Source of the DNA: Mesorhizobium_K quangtriensis
GTDB lineage: Bacteria > Pseudomonadota > Alphaproteobacteria > Rhizobiales > Rhizobiaceae
Assembly (NCBI RefSeq): GCF_040081925.1
Contig: NZ_JBEBMF010000004.1
Span: 372,001 to 436,000 of the forward strand
Direction of reading: 5' to 3'
Length of the DNA stretch: 64,000 nt
Both the position numbers and the translations under genes were made by a program. Shown one piece after another: positions 34,047 to 42,677 of this stretch (positions are counted from its first letter, which is position 1; each line of letters starts with the position of its first letter). The notes under the pieces are model-generated. The model was not told where the DNA came from, did not search any database, and saw nothing but the letters and a program-made list of their open reading frames with translations.

Positions 34047-35789
34047 TTCGTCCCCGTTTCTCGTGGGGACGCAACAGATGATCCCCGGATCGGGGATGAT
34101 TAAAAGAGCCCGGAGTCAGGCCGATTCAACAAGTTTCGGTCGTAGTAGTAGCGTGGCGTGCAAATACAGATTCCATGGGGAAAATGTCGTGCGCTGGAAG
34201 CCACGGCGTTCTTTTGCAAACTCTGGCGAAGAAGATGCAGCAATAGGAGCCGTACCATGGAGAAGACTGTCGATTTCATCATCCCCAAGAGCGTTCCGGA
34301 AGCCGTTCTGGTCTCGCTGGAACTGTCGCGAACCAAATGGCTGGTGACAGTGATTCGCCCCACCAACCATGTCCGAATGTCACGCTATCTGGTTGCTGGT
34401 GGAGATCTTGAGGATCTGTTGGCGAAGCTCTCGGAATTCCGTATGAGGGCCAGCCGGGAGCTGGGGCACGATGTCCCGGTCATTTCCATTCAGGAAGCTG
34501 GATATGAAGGATTCTGGCTCCGCCGGGCATTGGAAGCCGCCGGTGTGCAAAGCCACATCGTCGATCCGGCCTCGATTGCCCAGCCCAGACGGGCGCGAAA
34601 CGCCAAGACCGATAGGATCGACGGCGAGATGTTGCTCAGAACGCTGATGGCTTGGCTCCGTGGCGACCCGCGCGTCTGCTCGATGGTCAGGCCGATCAAT
34701 CCCGAAGATGAGGATCGTCGCCGCCTGACTCGCGAACGCCGCGAACTGATCGGCGAGCGCGTACGGCTTGTGAATCGAATGAAGGGCCTTCTGCTATCGC
34801 AGGGAATCCGTGACTATGAACCCATGCGACCGAACAGACGTCCGCGACTCACCGAACTGCGGACGGGAGACGGCCGTGCCCTTGGGCACAACATGAAGCA
34901 TCAACTCGAACGCATGCTGGATCGTTTGGAACTGCTCCTCGTCCAGATGAAGGCGATCGAGGAAGCCCGGCTCGAGCTGGCCAAACAGTGTATCGCGCCG
35001 GCCGATGTCGAGGATGCGGCAGTCAGCGACATAAGTGCGGGTTCACTGCTCATGAAGATCAGAGGCATTGGGCCCGAATTTGCCTCGGTCATGGTGACCG
35101 AAGGCCTTTTCCGCAGATATGAGAACCGGCGGCAGATTGCGTCCTATGCGGGGCTGGCCCCGACTCCGTGGCGAAGTGGATCGATCAATCGCGAACAAGG
35201 CATCTCGCAGGCGGGCAACCCACGCCTGCGCACGGCCATGATCGAATTGGCCTGGCTTTGGCTGCGGCATCAGCCTGATAGCCGCCTTGCACGATGGTTC
35301 CATGAACGAACCGGTCCGCAAGGAGGTAGGATGAAGAAGATCATGATCGCCGCGCTGGCGCGAAAACTCCTCGTGGCGCTGTGGAAATATGTCACCCAGG
35401 GTGTGTTGCCCGACGGGGTCGCAATGAAAGCCGCGTGATGTTCCCTTTCTTCGTGGCCTGATCAGCGACGAAGAAATCGGGCTGACGGACCGTCCGTTCT
35501 CCTGGCCTGTATGCCGCAATACAGAATGGTTCCGTCTCCCGAGCCCTGCCGCCGAAAGCGGAATGTTGGTGCAGCCGTCGAGGACGGCGACCGGATGTGA
35601 GGTTTGCGCGTGGAGCAACGCGCATGACGATAAAGGCTCGCCCGAAATCCCGATGATCAGAGACCAGGAATGATAACCATGAAACAACGATCACCGCCTT
35701 GACCAACCTCTCCCCATGTGAGGAGAACGGCGGTGCGCCTCTGTTCTTGAACTGGTCGTATCGATTCCCAGATGCCGCGCGCGAGGTGT
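34047..35789 (+). mobile_element. IS110-family insertion between trbB and copG (outer limits)
   Basis: The interval is the gap between two genes that are normally neighbours in this element type, so it bounds the insertion rather than giving its exact ends. It contains one transposase, 210 nt before it and 351 nt after it. IS110 elements lack terminal inverted repeats and target duplications, so the ends cannot be read off. Two hairpins lie at 34049-34071 and 34080-34097, next to the trbB start. The element reads against the trb operon. Confidence 0.7.
34257..35438 (+). CDS. IS110-family transposase (DEDD recombinase)
   Basis: A 393-residue IS110-family transposase. The N-terminal DEDD_Tnp_IS110 domain carries the subfamily start VSLELSRTKWLV and the DPASIAQPRRARNAKTDRID segment. 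The C-terminal Transposase_20 domain has the IRGIGPEFASVMVTEG helix-hairpin-helix and the catalytic Ser region (YAGLAPTPWRSGSINREQGI). ATG 34257 has AGGAG about 8 nt upstream. The reading frame is intact and full length, so the insertion may be recent. Recombinases of this family are guided by a bridge RNA from a noncoding end of the element. Confidence 0.92.
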   Translation: MEKTVDFIIPKSVPEAVLVSLELSRTKWLVTVIRPTNHVRMSRYLVAGGDLEDLLAKLSEFRMRASRELGHDVPVISIQEAGYEGFWLRRALEAAGVQSHIVDPASIAQPRRARNAKTDRIDGEMLLRTLMAWLRGDPRVCSMVRPINPEDEDRRRLTRERRELIGERVRLVNRMKGLLLSQGIRDYEPMRPNRRPRLTELRTGDGRALGHNMKHQLERMLDRLELLLVQMKAIEEARLELAKQCIAPADVEDAAVSDISAGSLLMKIRGIGPEFASVMVTEGLFRRYENRRQIASYAGLAPTPWRSGSINREQGISQAGNPRLRTAMIELAWLWLRHQPDSRLARWFHERTGPQGGRMKKIMIAALARKLLVALWKYVTQGVLPDGVAMKAA

Positions 35790-36218
35790 TCAGGCGTCCG
35801 ATTCGGGCACATCTTCTGAAATCTCCTGACGGAGCTTCGGCCCCTGCGCCAGACGCCGGCCCAGCGCGGTGATGAACGCTTCATATCGCTCGCTGGATTT
35901 GGCACGCGCTGCCTGCGCCGCCGGCTCCGGCAAGGCGGGCGTCGTGGTGATCCAGAAGCGGATGAACACCGCAAGGGTCTCGACGGCGATGCCAACGTCC
36001 CGTTCCAGGCGCGTCATGCGGCGGTCGATCTGGTCGAGGCGCTTGGCGACGATCGCCTCCCGTCGCTCGGCATCGTCCGGCGAGAGGAACGACGCGATAG
36101 CCGCCTCTGCTATCATGGACTGCGATTGATCGCGGCGGGCGGCGAAATCCGCCAGCGTCTTCTCGACATCGGGGTCCAGATAGACCGTGGTCTTTATCTT
36201 CTTCCGGTGACTGGTCAT
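35790..36218 (-). CDS. CopG-type ribbon-helix-helix protein of the transfer region
   Basis: A 142-residue protein. The N-terminal ribbon-helix-helix is clear (KIKTTVYLDPDVEKTLADFA), followed by a helical region that may oligomerise. It lies 5 nt downstream of traG and normally directly before trbB. It probably binds DNA as a local regulator or relaxosome accessory; direct evidence is lacking. Confidence 0.82.
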   Translation of the reverse strand: MTSHRKKIKTTVYLDPDVEKTLADFAARRDQSQSMIAEAAIASFLSPDDAERREAIVAKRLDQIDRRMTRLERDVGIAVETLAVFIRFWITTTPALPEPAAQAARAKSSERYEAFITALGRRLAQGPKLRQEISEDVPESDA

Positions 36219-36223
36219 GGCGC

Positions 36224-38209
36224 CTACAGTTCCATGCCGTCATTCGGATCGAGCGAGACCTGCCGTGCGACGCCCTGCATCTGGCGGATCATGCGCTGGT
36301 TGCGCACGGCATCCTCATCGACGTCGTCAGGCGGCTCGATCTCGAACTCGTTCTCGATCGGCGCTTTCTTTTCTACCGGCTTTACCCGGTGGAGCTCGTG
36401 CTGCAGCCGCCGTTCGGATTCGGTCGGGTCCTCGTCGTCGGATCGACCTGCGGGTTGCGCATTGAGCGCTTCCGGCCGCGCCGGGATCGGCAGGCTGGTC
36501 CAGTCGTCCGGACGAATATGTTCCGGGCGGTTCAGGGCGGGCGGCGACATTAGGCGTTCGCGGAAACGGGCATCCTCATAGTAGCGAGCCTTTTTCGCCC
36601 GGATCGGCGGAATGCCGGCGACCATGACGATCTCGTCGGCCGGCGGAAGCTGCATGATCTCGCCCGGCGTGAGCAACTGGCGGGCGGTTTCCGAGCGGGA
36701 CACCATCAGGTGGCCGAGCCAGGGCGACAGACGGTGCCCGGCATAGTTTTTCATGGCCTTCATCTCGGTGGCCGTCCCGAGCGCGTCCGAGACGCGCTTG
36801 GCCGTCCGCTCGTCGTTCGTCGCGAAGCTCACGCGAACATGGCAGTTGTCGAGGATCGAATTGTTCGGCCCATAGGCTTTCTCGATCTGGTTCAGCGATT
36901 GCGCGATCAGGAAGCTCTTCAACCCATACCCCGCCATGAAGGCCAGCGCGGTCTCGAAGAAGTCGAGGCGGCCGAGCGCGGGAAACTCGTCGAGCATGAG
37001 GAGGAGACGATGGCGCCCGGTCTTCGCCTGGAGCTCTTCGGTCAGGCGACGGCCGATCTGATTGAACAGCAGGCGGATCAGCGGCTTGGTCCGGTTGATG
37101 TCGCTGGGCGGCACGACGAGGTAGAGCGTCGTCGGATGCTCGCCGCCGACGATGTCGCTGATCCGCCAGTCGCAGCGCCGCGTGACCTCGGCAACGACAG
37201 GATCGCGGTACAATCCGAGAAACGACATGGCGGTTGATAGAACGCCGGAGCGCTCATTGTCGGATTTGTTGAGGAGCTCGCGCGCCGCGCTGGCCACGAC
37301 AGGGTGTGGGCCGGCCTCGCCCAGATGCGCTGTCTTCATCATGGCGCGCAGCGTCGACTCAACCGGGCGCTTCGGATCGGAGAGGAAGTTGGCGACGCCG
37401 GCCAGAGTCTTTTCCGGCTCGGCATAGAGGACATGCAGGATTGCACCGACCAGAAGTGAATGGCTGGTCTTTTCCCAGTGATTCCTTTTGTCCAGGCTCC
37501 CCTCGGGATCAACGAGAATGTCGGCGATGTTCTGGACGTCGCGAACCTCCCATTCGCCCCGGCGGACCTCGAGCAGCGGATTGCAGGCGGAGGATTTGGG
37601 ATTGGTCGGATCGAACAGCAACACACGGCCATGGAGTGACCGGAAGCCCGCGGTCAGCGTCCAGTTCTCACCCTTGATATCATGGACGATCGCCGAGCCC
37701 GGCCAGGTGAGGAGCGAAGGCACGACGAGACCGACACCCTTGCCGGATCGGGTAGGCGCAAAGCACAGCACATGCTCCGGCCCATCATGGCGCAGATACT
37801 CGCGATCGTATCGGCCGAGTACCACGCCGTCGGGATCGAGCAGACCCGCAGCCTCGATCTCGGGCTTCTCTGCCCAGCGGGCCGAGCCATAGGTGGCGAC
37901 ATTCTTCTGTTCGCGCGCTCGCCAGACCGACATGCCGATGGCGACCGCGATCGCGATGAAACCGCCCGACGCAGCGATCATGCCGCCGGTCGCGAATATG
38001 CCCGGCGCGTAGGCGTCGTAAAAGTACCACCACCACATGATAGCGGCCGGAAAATAGATCGGAACGCCGAAGAGCCTGAACCACGGCTCGCCGAGCTGCG
38101 CCTGATAGCCGAGGCTCCACGCAACATACTGCGTCGCGCCCCAGGTGGTAACGAGCACGATCAGGAAGACGATCGTGATCTGTCCCCAGAGGATCTTGGT
38201 GCCGGACAT
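36224..38209 (-). CDS. traG: Type IV coupling protein TraG (VirD4-like)
   Basis: A 661-residue coupling ATPase. Two to three N-terminal transmembrane helices (about residues 10-30, 45-70 and 78-95) are followed by Walker A (APTRSGKGVGLVVP) and Walker B (LLLMLDEFPALGR). It delivers the relaxase-DNA complex to the Trb channel. It lies 24 nt after the relaxase gene. Confidence 0.94.
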   Translation of the reverse strand: MSGTKILWGQITIVFLIVLVTTWGATQYVAWSLGYQAQLGEPWFRLFGVPIYFPAAIMWWWYFYDAYAPGIFATGGMIAASGGFIAIAVAIGMSVWRAREQKNVATYGSARWAEKPEIEAAGLLDPDGVVLGRYDREYLRHDGPEHVLCFAPTRSGKGVGLVVPSLLTWPGSAIVHDIKGENWTLTAGFRSLHGRVLLFDPTNPKSSACNPLLEVRRGEWEVRDVQNIADILVDPEGSLDKRNHWEKTSHSLLVGAILHVLYAEPEKTLAGVANFLSDPKRPVESTLRAMMKTAHLGEAGPHPVVASAARELLNKSDNERSGVLSTAMSFLGLYRDPVVAEVTRRCDWRISDIVGGEHPTTLYLVVPPSDINRTKPLIRLLFNQIGRRLTEELQAKTGRHRLLLMLDEFPALGRLDFFETALAFMAGYGLKSFLIAQSLNQIEKAYGPNNSILDNCHVRVSFATNDERTAKRVSDALGTATEMKAMKNYAGHRLSPWLGHLMVSRSETARQLLTPGEIMQLPPADEIVMVAGIPPIRAKKARYYEDARFRERLMSPPALNRPEHIRPDDWTSLPIPARPEALNAQPAGRSDDEDPTESERRLQHELHRVKPVEKKAPIENEFEIEPPDDVDEDAVRNQRMIRQMQGVARQVSLDPNDGMEL

Positions 38210-38233
38210 GGCGAGGCTCCTTTCTGACGGGTG

Positions 38234-39973
38234 TTAGAGGCCGATCCCCCGCTTGCGGCCGAAGTCCCAGTCGACGCCGCCATCGTCGCGGGCGACGCCG
38301 GAGACGTGGCGGCCGATCTGCTTTTCGAGAGAGGGAGACCAGGGTACGAGCTGGAAGCCGAGGCCGTCGTCGATCATGGCGAAGCGGCCGGAGGCGAGCG
38401 TGAAGCGCTGGCGATAGGAGCCGGCGACATACTCGCCGCCGTCGGCATAGTTGAATGGCCGGCCGGTCTCGGCGGCGAGCTTTTCGCCCAGCGCACTGAC
38501 CTCGCGATCGCATAGCGTGTTGAGCAGTCGCCGCGCGAAGACGACGCGCCCGCCCTGCCGTTCGGCGAGACCTTCGCCGATCAGGTGCTCGGCGCGTTGC
38601 TCGAGGGCCCGCTGTACCTCGGCGCCGAAGCCACCCTCCGAGAGCTCGATGGGCTCGCGGGCAACCGCCTGCCGATCGAGCCAGGTAGCACCCGCTGCGT
38701 TGACCTGAGAGTGGATATCCAGATCGGAGCGGACGGCGAGCGCGACGCGGCGCTGACCTTGCGCATCCTCGTAAGCGCGCAGCTCGACGATCGATCCGGG
38801 TGGGCTGTCGCCAGCGGCATCGAGATGCGGCAGCTTGATATGATGGGTGCGACCGTCGACACCGTCGACCACGGCATAGGCCGTCCCCTTCAGCTCGTCA
38901 TCCAGACCGCGTTCGAGCAGGCGACCGACAACGGGCACGTCGAGGCTTTCCCCGGCGAGCACATAGCTTGCCGAGCCGCGCTCGATGCCGCGCTCGGTGA
39001 GAGCGCGGTGCATGCGCTTGATGATGTCGCCGCGCTCGCCGAGCTCGCGCAGGACGCTCTCCGCCTCGGGCCTGATGAACCATTGCGAATGGCCGACCTG
39101 TCCCGCGACACCGAGAATTTCCAGCGTCCGCAGCCGGCCGACCTTCAGCGCGTGGAACTCGTCCGGCTGGCGGTCGGCGCGCGGCGCGAGATCGATGATG
39201 CCGGACTTGCCGGCGTCGCGGACAAGCTGGCGGTCGAGCTGCGTCCAGCGTTCGGTCTCGATCTGGCTTTCGAGAGTACGGCGGATATCGAGATCGGTGC
39301 GCGGTCCCAACTCCTGGGTGATGAGCTCGCGCGCCCGGTCGCGCATGCCCTCCTTGATGTAGTCGCGCGAGATCACGAGGTCCTGGCCATCGTCCCGCAC
39401 GCCGCGCACGATCAGGTGGACATGCGGATGCTCGGTGTTCCAGTGATCGACGGCGACCCAGTCGAGCTTCGTGCCGAGATCTTTTTCCATCTGGCCGACG
39501 AGATCGCGGGTGAAGGATCTAAGGTCCGCCATGTCGGGGGCGTCGTCGGGCGAGACGATGAAGCGGAAATGATGCCGGTCATCGCCACAGCGCTCTGCGA
39601 AGGCGCGGGCGTCGGCATTCTCCGTTCCCGGCCCGAACAGCCGCGCCTTCTCCCCGTCACGGGTCACGCCGTCGCGGCGCAAATAGTCGAGATGCGTTCC
39701 GAGCGGCGCGGATCGAGCGGTGTGACGGACCACACGCGCCTTGACGACGGCGCCACGCGTGCGCGACGTGATGAGGCGATTAGCCTGAATGCTGGCGCGC
39801 TGGCCACGCCCGAAGCGTGAGCGATTGCCGGAGGTGACGCGGCCGGATCGCGAGACGCCGCCGCCTGCCTTCTTCGCTGCAGCGAGCGCCTGCGCAACAA
39901 AAGGCCGGGTCTGTTGCGCGCGGGTCGATCGGATGCGGCCCGGACGTATGCGGAACTCGAGGTCATCGAACAT
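38234..39973 (-). CDS. rlxS: Relaxase RlxS with DUF3363 domain
   Basis: A 579-residue relaxase. It has a basic N-terminal leader, a VirD2/TraI-type HUH domain with metal ligands His182, His184 and His186 in EHPHVHLIVR, a Tyr-containing HLDYLRRDG segment near residue 97, and a long DUF3363 C-terminal half. The same type (RlxS) is used by Mesorhizobium symbiosis islands. It nicks oriT and pilots the strand. ATG 39973 was chosen over an in-frame start 5 codons upstream. Confidence 0.9.
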   Translation of the reverse strand: MFDDLEFRIRPGRIRSTRAQQTRPFVAQALAAAKKAGGGVSRSGRVTSGNRSRFGRGQRASIQANRLITSRTRGAVVKARVVRHTARSAPLGTHLDYLRRDGVTRDGEKARLFGPGTENADARAFAERCGDDRHHFRFIVSPDDAPDMADLRSFTRDLVGQMEKDLGTKLDWVAVDHWNTEHPHVHLIVRGVRDDGQDLVISRDYIKEGMRDRARELITQELGPRTDLDIRRTLESQIETERWTQLDRQLVRDAGKSGIIDLAPRADRQPDEFHALKVGRLRTLEILGVAGQVGHSQWFIRPEAESVLRELGERGDIIKRMHRALTERGIERGSASYVLAGESLDVPVVGRLLERGLDDELKGTAYAVVDGVDGRTHHIKLPHLDAAGDSPPGSIVELRAYEDAQGQRRVALAVRSDLDIHSQVNAAGATWLDRQAVAREPIELSEGGFGAEVQRALEQRAEHLIGEGLAERQGGRVVFARRLLNTLCDREVSALGEKLAAETGRPFNYADGGEYVAGSYRQRFTLASGRFAMIDDGLGFQLVPWSPSLEKQIGRHVSGVARDDGGVDWDFGRKRGIGL

Positions 39974-39984
39974 GACGCGACTCC

Positions 39985-40113
39985 GCACGGTGCAAAAAGG
40001 ACCGAAAAATCAGGAACATGGGCGCGGAGCGCACGGTGCGCGAAGGCGCTACACGGTGCGGAACGCGCCAAAAACATGAACAAAAACAACCGCCCGACCG
40101 AAGCGCACCGTGC
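39985..40113. repeat. Cluster of GCACGGTGC repeats upstream of the relaxase gene (candidate oriT or control region)
   Basis: GCACGGTGC occurs at 39985-39993 and 40031-40039, a one-mismatch copy (ACACGGTGC) at 40051-40059, and an inverted copy (GCACCGTGC) at 40105-40113. All fall within 129 bp just before rlxS, between it and the lytic transglycosylase gene. Position beside the relaxase gene is usual for oriT, but no nic consensus was recognised. Confidence 0.45.
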
Positions 40114-40216
40114 GCCCTTTTATCCTGCCATCGTCCGGTCGCTGCGCCTGCCCCCACCCCCGGCGTTCTCCACGACACGCCAGAGCCCGAGGGGATGCAC
40201 CTTGATGGAGGGCCGC

Positions 40217-40984
40217 TCATGGCCGGCCTCCCGCTGCATTGCCCGCGACAAACAGCTCTTGGCGTTGCAAGGCGGTGATCGAATCCGGGGTCGCCGTGAG
40301 GGATGGGAGCGCGTGGTCTGACGCGCGGCCCGCCTGCGCTGGACTGGCGGCGGAAGTGCCACCCTCGCGCACGACGAAGATCCCCGCCTCGCGCCAGTCG
40401 GGCGGTCGCACGATAATGGAGCCGCCGTTCAAGGGCCGCTCGCCGCGCAGCGCGGGCGCAAGCGAAGCGACGTAGGCCCGCGTCTCGGCAGGCAGCGGGC
40501 GACCTTTCGAGCGATGCTCGTCGTAGCGCGCCGGGCCGGCATTGTAGGAGGCGAGCATGGCTGCGACGTCGCCGTAGCGGTCCCACATTTCACGGAGGTA
40601 CGCGGTGCCGGCAAGGATGTTGTCGCGAGGATCGTAGGGATCGCGACCAAGGCCGTGGCGGGTGCGGAGCTCGGCCCATGTGTCGGGCATGACCTGCATA
40701 AGGCCCATCGCGCCCGCCGACGATACGGCGCGCACATCGCCCGCGCTTTCTGCAGCCATCACGGCGACGATCCAGGCTGCCGGGACGCCGAAGCGTCGCG
40801 ACGCCTCGGTGATGTTCGCGGCGTGCGGATGCGCCGACGCGGCTCCGACGGTGGACGGAACCTGCGCCAGAACAGCGGGCGTTTCAGCCGCGGCGAACGT
40901 CAGGCCGGAAAGAAGAAGGAGGAGCGCTGAGCGCCGGACAGCAGTCAAGCCGCCGGCGCTGGCGCGGTGCTGAACCGCCGCCAT
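40217..40984 (-). CDS. Lytic transglycosylase (SLT domain), transfer-associated
   Basis: A 255-residue exported muramidase-like enzyme. A signal peptide is followed by an SLT domain with catalytic Glu in AVMAAESAGD and the GAMGLMQVMPDTWAEL and ASYNAGP motifs. It opens peptidoglycan for the secretion channel (VirB1-like role). It starts directly (1 nt) after the DUF736 stop. The C-terminal 70 residues are low-complexity. Confidence 0.9.
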   Translation of the reverse strand: MAAVQHRASAGGLTAVRRSALLLLLSGLTFAAAETPAVLAQVPSTVGAASAHPHAANITEASRRFGVPAAWIVAVMAAESAGDVRAVSSAGAMGLMQVMPDTWAELRTRHGLGRDPYDPRDNILAGTAYLREMWDRYGDVAAMLASYNAGPARYDEHRSKGRPLPAETRAYVASLAPALRGERPLNGGSIIVRPPDWREAGIFVVREGGTSAASPAQAGRASDHALPSLTATPDSITALQRQELFVAGNAAGGRP

Positions 40985-41320
40985 TCAGTCCTCCTTCCGC
41001 TTCTTGGAAGTGAGGTTGGTGTGCAGGCCCCAGGCGGAGCCGTCGTCACCGGCGCGGAAGAGGTTGGCGCGCAGAGTGCCGCCGAACAACGGGCTGTAGA
41101 TCTCGACGGAGAAGAATTCGCCGGCCCGATCTCCGACGGCCGCCCAGGCGGCGCCGATCGGTAGCCCGTCCTCGTCGCCGAGCAGGACGCGATAGGCTGG
41201 AGCGTTCTTGGCCTCCGAGGGCTCGGCGGCGACGAAGGTGATTTCCTCGTCGATGCCAAGCGCCCTGAACCGCCCTTCGAAGCCGGATTCCGTGCGTGTG
41301 AAAAGTCCGATGTTGGCCAT
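40985..41320 (-). CDS. DUF736 family protein
   Basis: A 111-residue protein with the DUF736 signature start (MANIGLFTRTESGFEGRFRALG). The family is nearly restricted to conjugative elements of alphaproteobacteria; its function is unknown. It lies between traF and the transglycosylase gene and is probably co-transcribed with both. Confidence 0.88.
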   Translation of the reverse strand: MANIGLFTRTESGFEGRFRALGIDEEITFVAAEPSEAKNAPAYRVLLGDEDGLPIGAAWAAVGDRAGEFFSVEIYSPLFGGTLRANLFRAGDDGSAWGLHTNLTSKKRKED

Positions 41321-41365
41321 GATCTTGGTCTCCTGTTGTGCGGCGGGATTGCATTGGTCGCGCTG

Positions 41366-41911
41366 TCACCGCGTCGGCGCGCGCCAGACGAAGCGGCCCT
41401 CGCCGTCGTCGTCGGTGAAAAGCGGTGTCGCCCGACCGATCACCGCGGTGGCGGGAAGCGGGCCGAAGTAGCGGCCGTCGAGGCTGTCTGGGACCTCGTG
41501 GTTCATGAGGAACAGCTCTCCGTCGCCGATGCGGCGGCAGCCCTGCCAGACCGGCAGGTCACGGCCCTGGCTGTCGCGGTCGAGCGCATCGCCAAGCGGA
41601 ACGTCGTCGACGCTGATTGCATGCCCGGAGCGGCAGACACGTTGTCCCGGCAGGCCGAGCACCCGCTTCAGAAGCGGCACGCCGCGAGCGACGTAGCCGC
41701 GCTCCACGATGAACGAGGCGACGGGCTCGGGCGGCATCACGACGACAAGGTCGGGCACCTCGAGACGACCAACGGGATCGATGGTGTAGAAGCCGACGGG
41801 CTCGCTCGCGGTCGCGTTCCAGACGAGCTTCATCGGCAAGGGCGTGGCGCTGGCGAGGGCGATGCCAAGAACGCCGAAGGCGGTCAGCGCAAGGTAATCG
41901 AGCCGCGTCAT
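41366..41911 (-). CDS. traF: TraF-type S26 signal peptidase
   Basis: A 181-residue membrane-anchored S26 peptidase. The nucleophile Ser region is NATASEPVGFY and the general-base Lys region is RGVPLLKRVLGLPGQ. The LMNHEVPDSLDGRYFGPL box is typical for TraF. It processes and cyclises the TrbC pilin. It overlaps the DUF2840 gene by 4 nt. Confidence 0.92.
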   Translation of the reverse strand: MTRLDYLALTAFGVLGIALASATPLPMKLVWNATASEPVGFYTIDPVGRLEVPDLVVVMPPEPVASFIVERGYVARGVPLLKRVLGLPGQRVCRSGHAISVDDVPLGDALDRDSQGRDLPVWQGCRRIGDGELFLMNHEVPDSLDGRYFGPLPATAVIGRATPLFTDDDGEGRFVWRAPTR

Positions 41912-42429
41912 CGCACGATCTCCCGGCGCCGGAGCCATGCCTGATGGCGATCGAACGTGTAGGGACGCGGCGCTTCGCCGGCGTTCATCCAGTGGGCGAC
42001 GTGCCGCCAGTGGTCGGGGTCGACATCGGCCGGATCGATGCCGAGCGCGTCGATGCCATCGACGTGACGCAGCACGCTCTCGACCTTCGGCCAGCCTTCG
42101 ATCTTCAGGAGAATTTCGCCGCCGGGCCGCACGAAAGGCAGCGTCTGGTAGGGCGCGCCCGGTGCGACCGAACGCACGATATCGATGCGCGAGATGACCG
42201 TGCCGTAGTCGTTCGCGGCCCAGCGAACGAAGGCGAAGACGGTGTTCGGGCGAAAGCAGACGACACGGCGGCGGCGATCGAGGATCTGCTCGTGAGCCTC
42301 GCGGCCGAACCTGATCCAGTATTCGATCTTCTTCTCGACCCACGTGAGTTCCACGCGGGTCAGATCATCCGTTGGATTGGCGGACGGCAGCGGGCCGCCG
42401 CGCATGCGGGTAGCCGCGATGCCGGTCAT
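41908..42429 (-). CDS. DUF2840 family protein
   Basis: A 173-residue protein of the DUF2840 family (TRVELTWVEKKIEYWIRFG start, ALGIDPADVDPDHWR end), known only from these mobile elements. Function unknown. ATG 42429 has GGAGA upstream and overlaps the RHH stop (ATGA). Confidence 0.85.
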   Translation of the reverse strand: MTGIAATRMRGGPLPSANPTDDLTRVELTWVEKKIEYWIRFGREAHEQILDRRRRVVCFRPNTVFAFVRWAANDYGTVISRIDIVRSVAPGAPYQTLPFVRPGGEILLKIEGWPKVESVLRHVDGIDALGIDPADVDPDHWRHVAHWMNAGEAPRPYTFDRHQAWLRRREIVR

Positions 42430-42677
42430 TTTGGGTCTCCTTCGGTCGGGGGGAATTCGCGGGCGAGCAGATCGCGCACCATGTCGGCGACGGTCATTCC
42501 GCGGCTGAAGGCGGCGACCTTGATGCGGCCGCGCATGGCGGGGGTGACGTCGATGGTCAGTCGGGCGGAATAGACGGCGGCGGCGCCACAAGCGGGCGCG
42601 GTGTCGCCGGCCTTGATCCAGCCGCCCGGATCGGCCGGCCGTGTTGCAAAGCCGCGTTTTTCGGTACGCGCTGTCAT
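42426..42677 (-). CDS. Small ribbon-helix-helix-like partition or regulatory protein
   Basis: An 83-residue basic protein with a C-terminal ribbon-helix-helix-like part (ARLTIDVTPAMRGRIKVAAF, then MTVADMVRDLLAREFP). In related elements such a gene follows parA and could be its centromere-binding partner. Here a methyltransferase gene sits between them. It overlaps both neighbours by 4 nt. The partition role is an inference from context. Confidence 0.7.
   Translation of the reverse strand: MTARTEKRGFATRPADPGGWIKAGDTAPACGAAAVYSARLTIDVTPAMRGRIKVAAFSRGMTVADMVRDLLAREFPPTEGDPK

Noticed and set aside
38585..39820. 411-codon plus-strand frame across the relaxase gene
   Set aside because: Mirror of the RlxS/DUF3363 coding sequence; the relaxase frame has the His triad and family layout.
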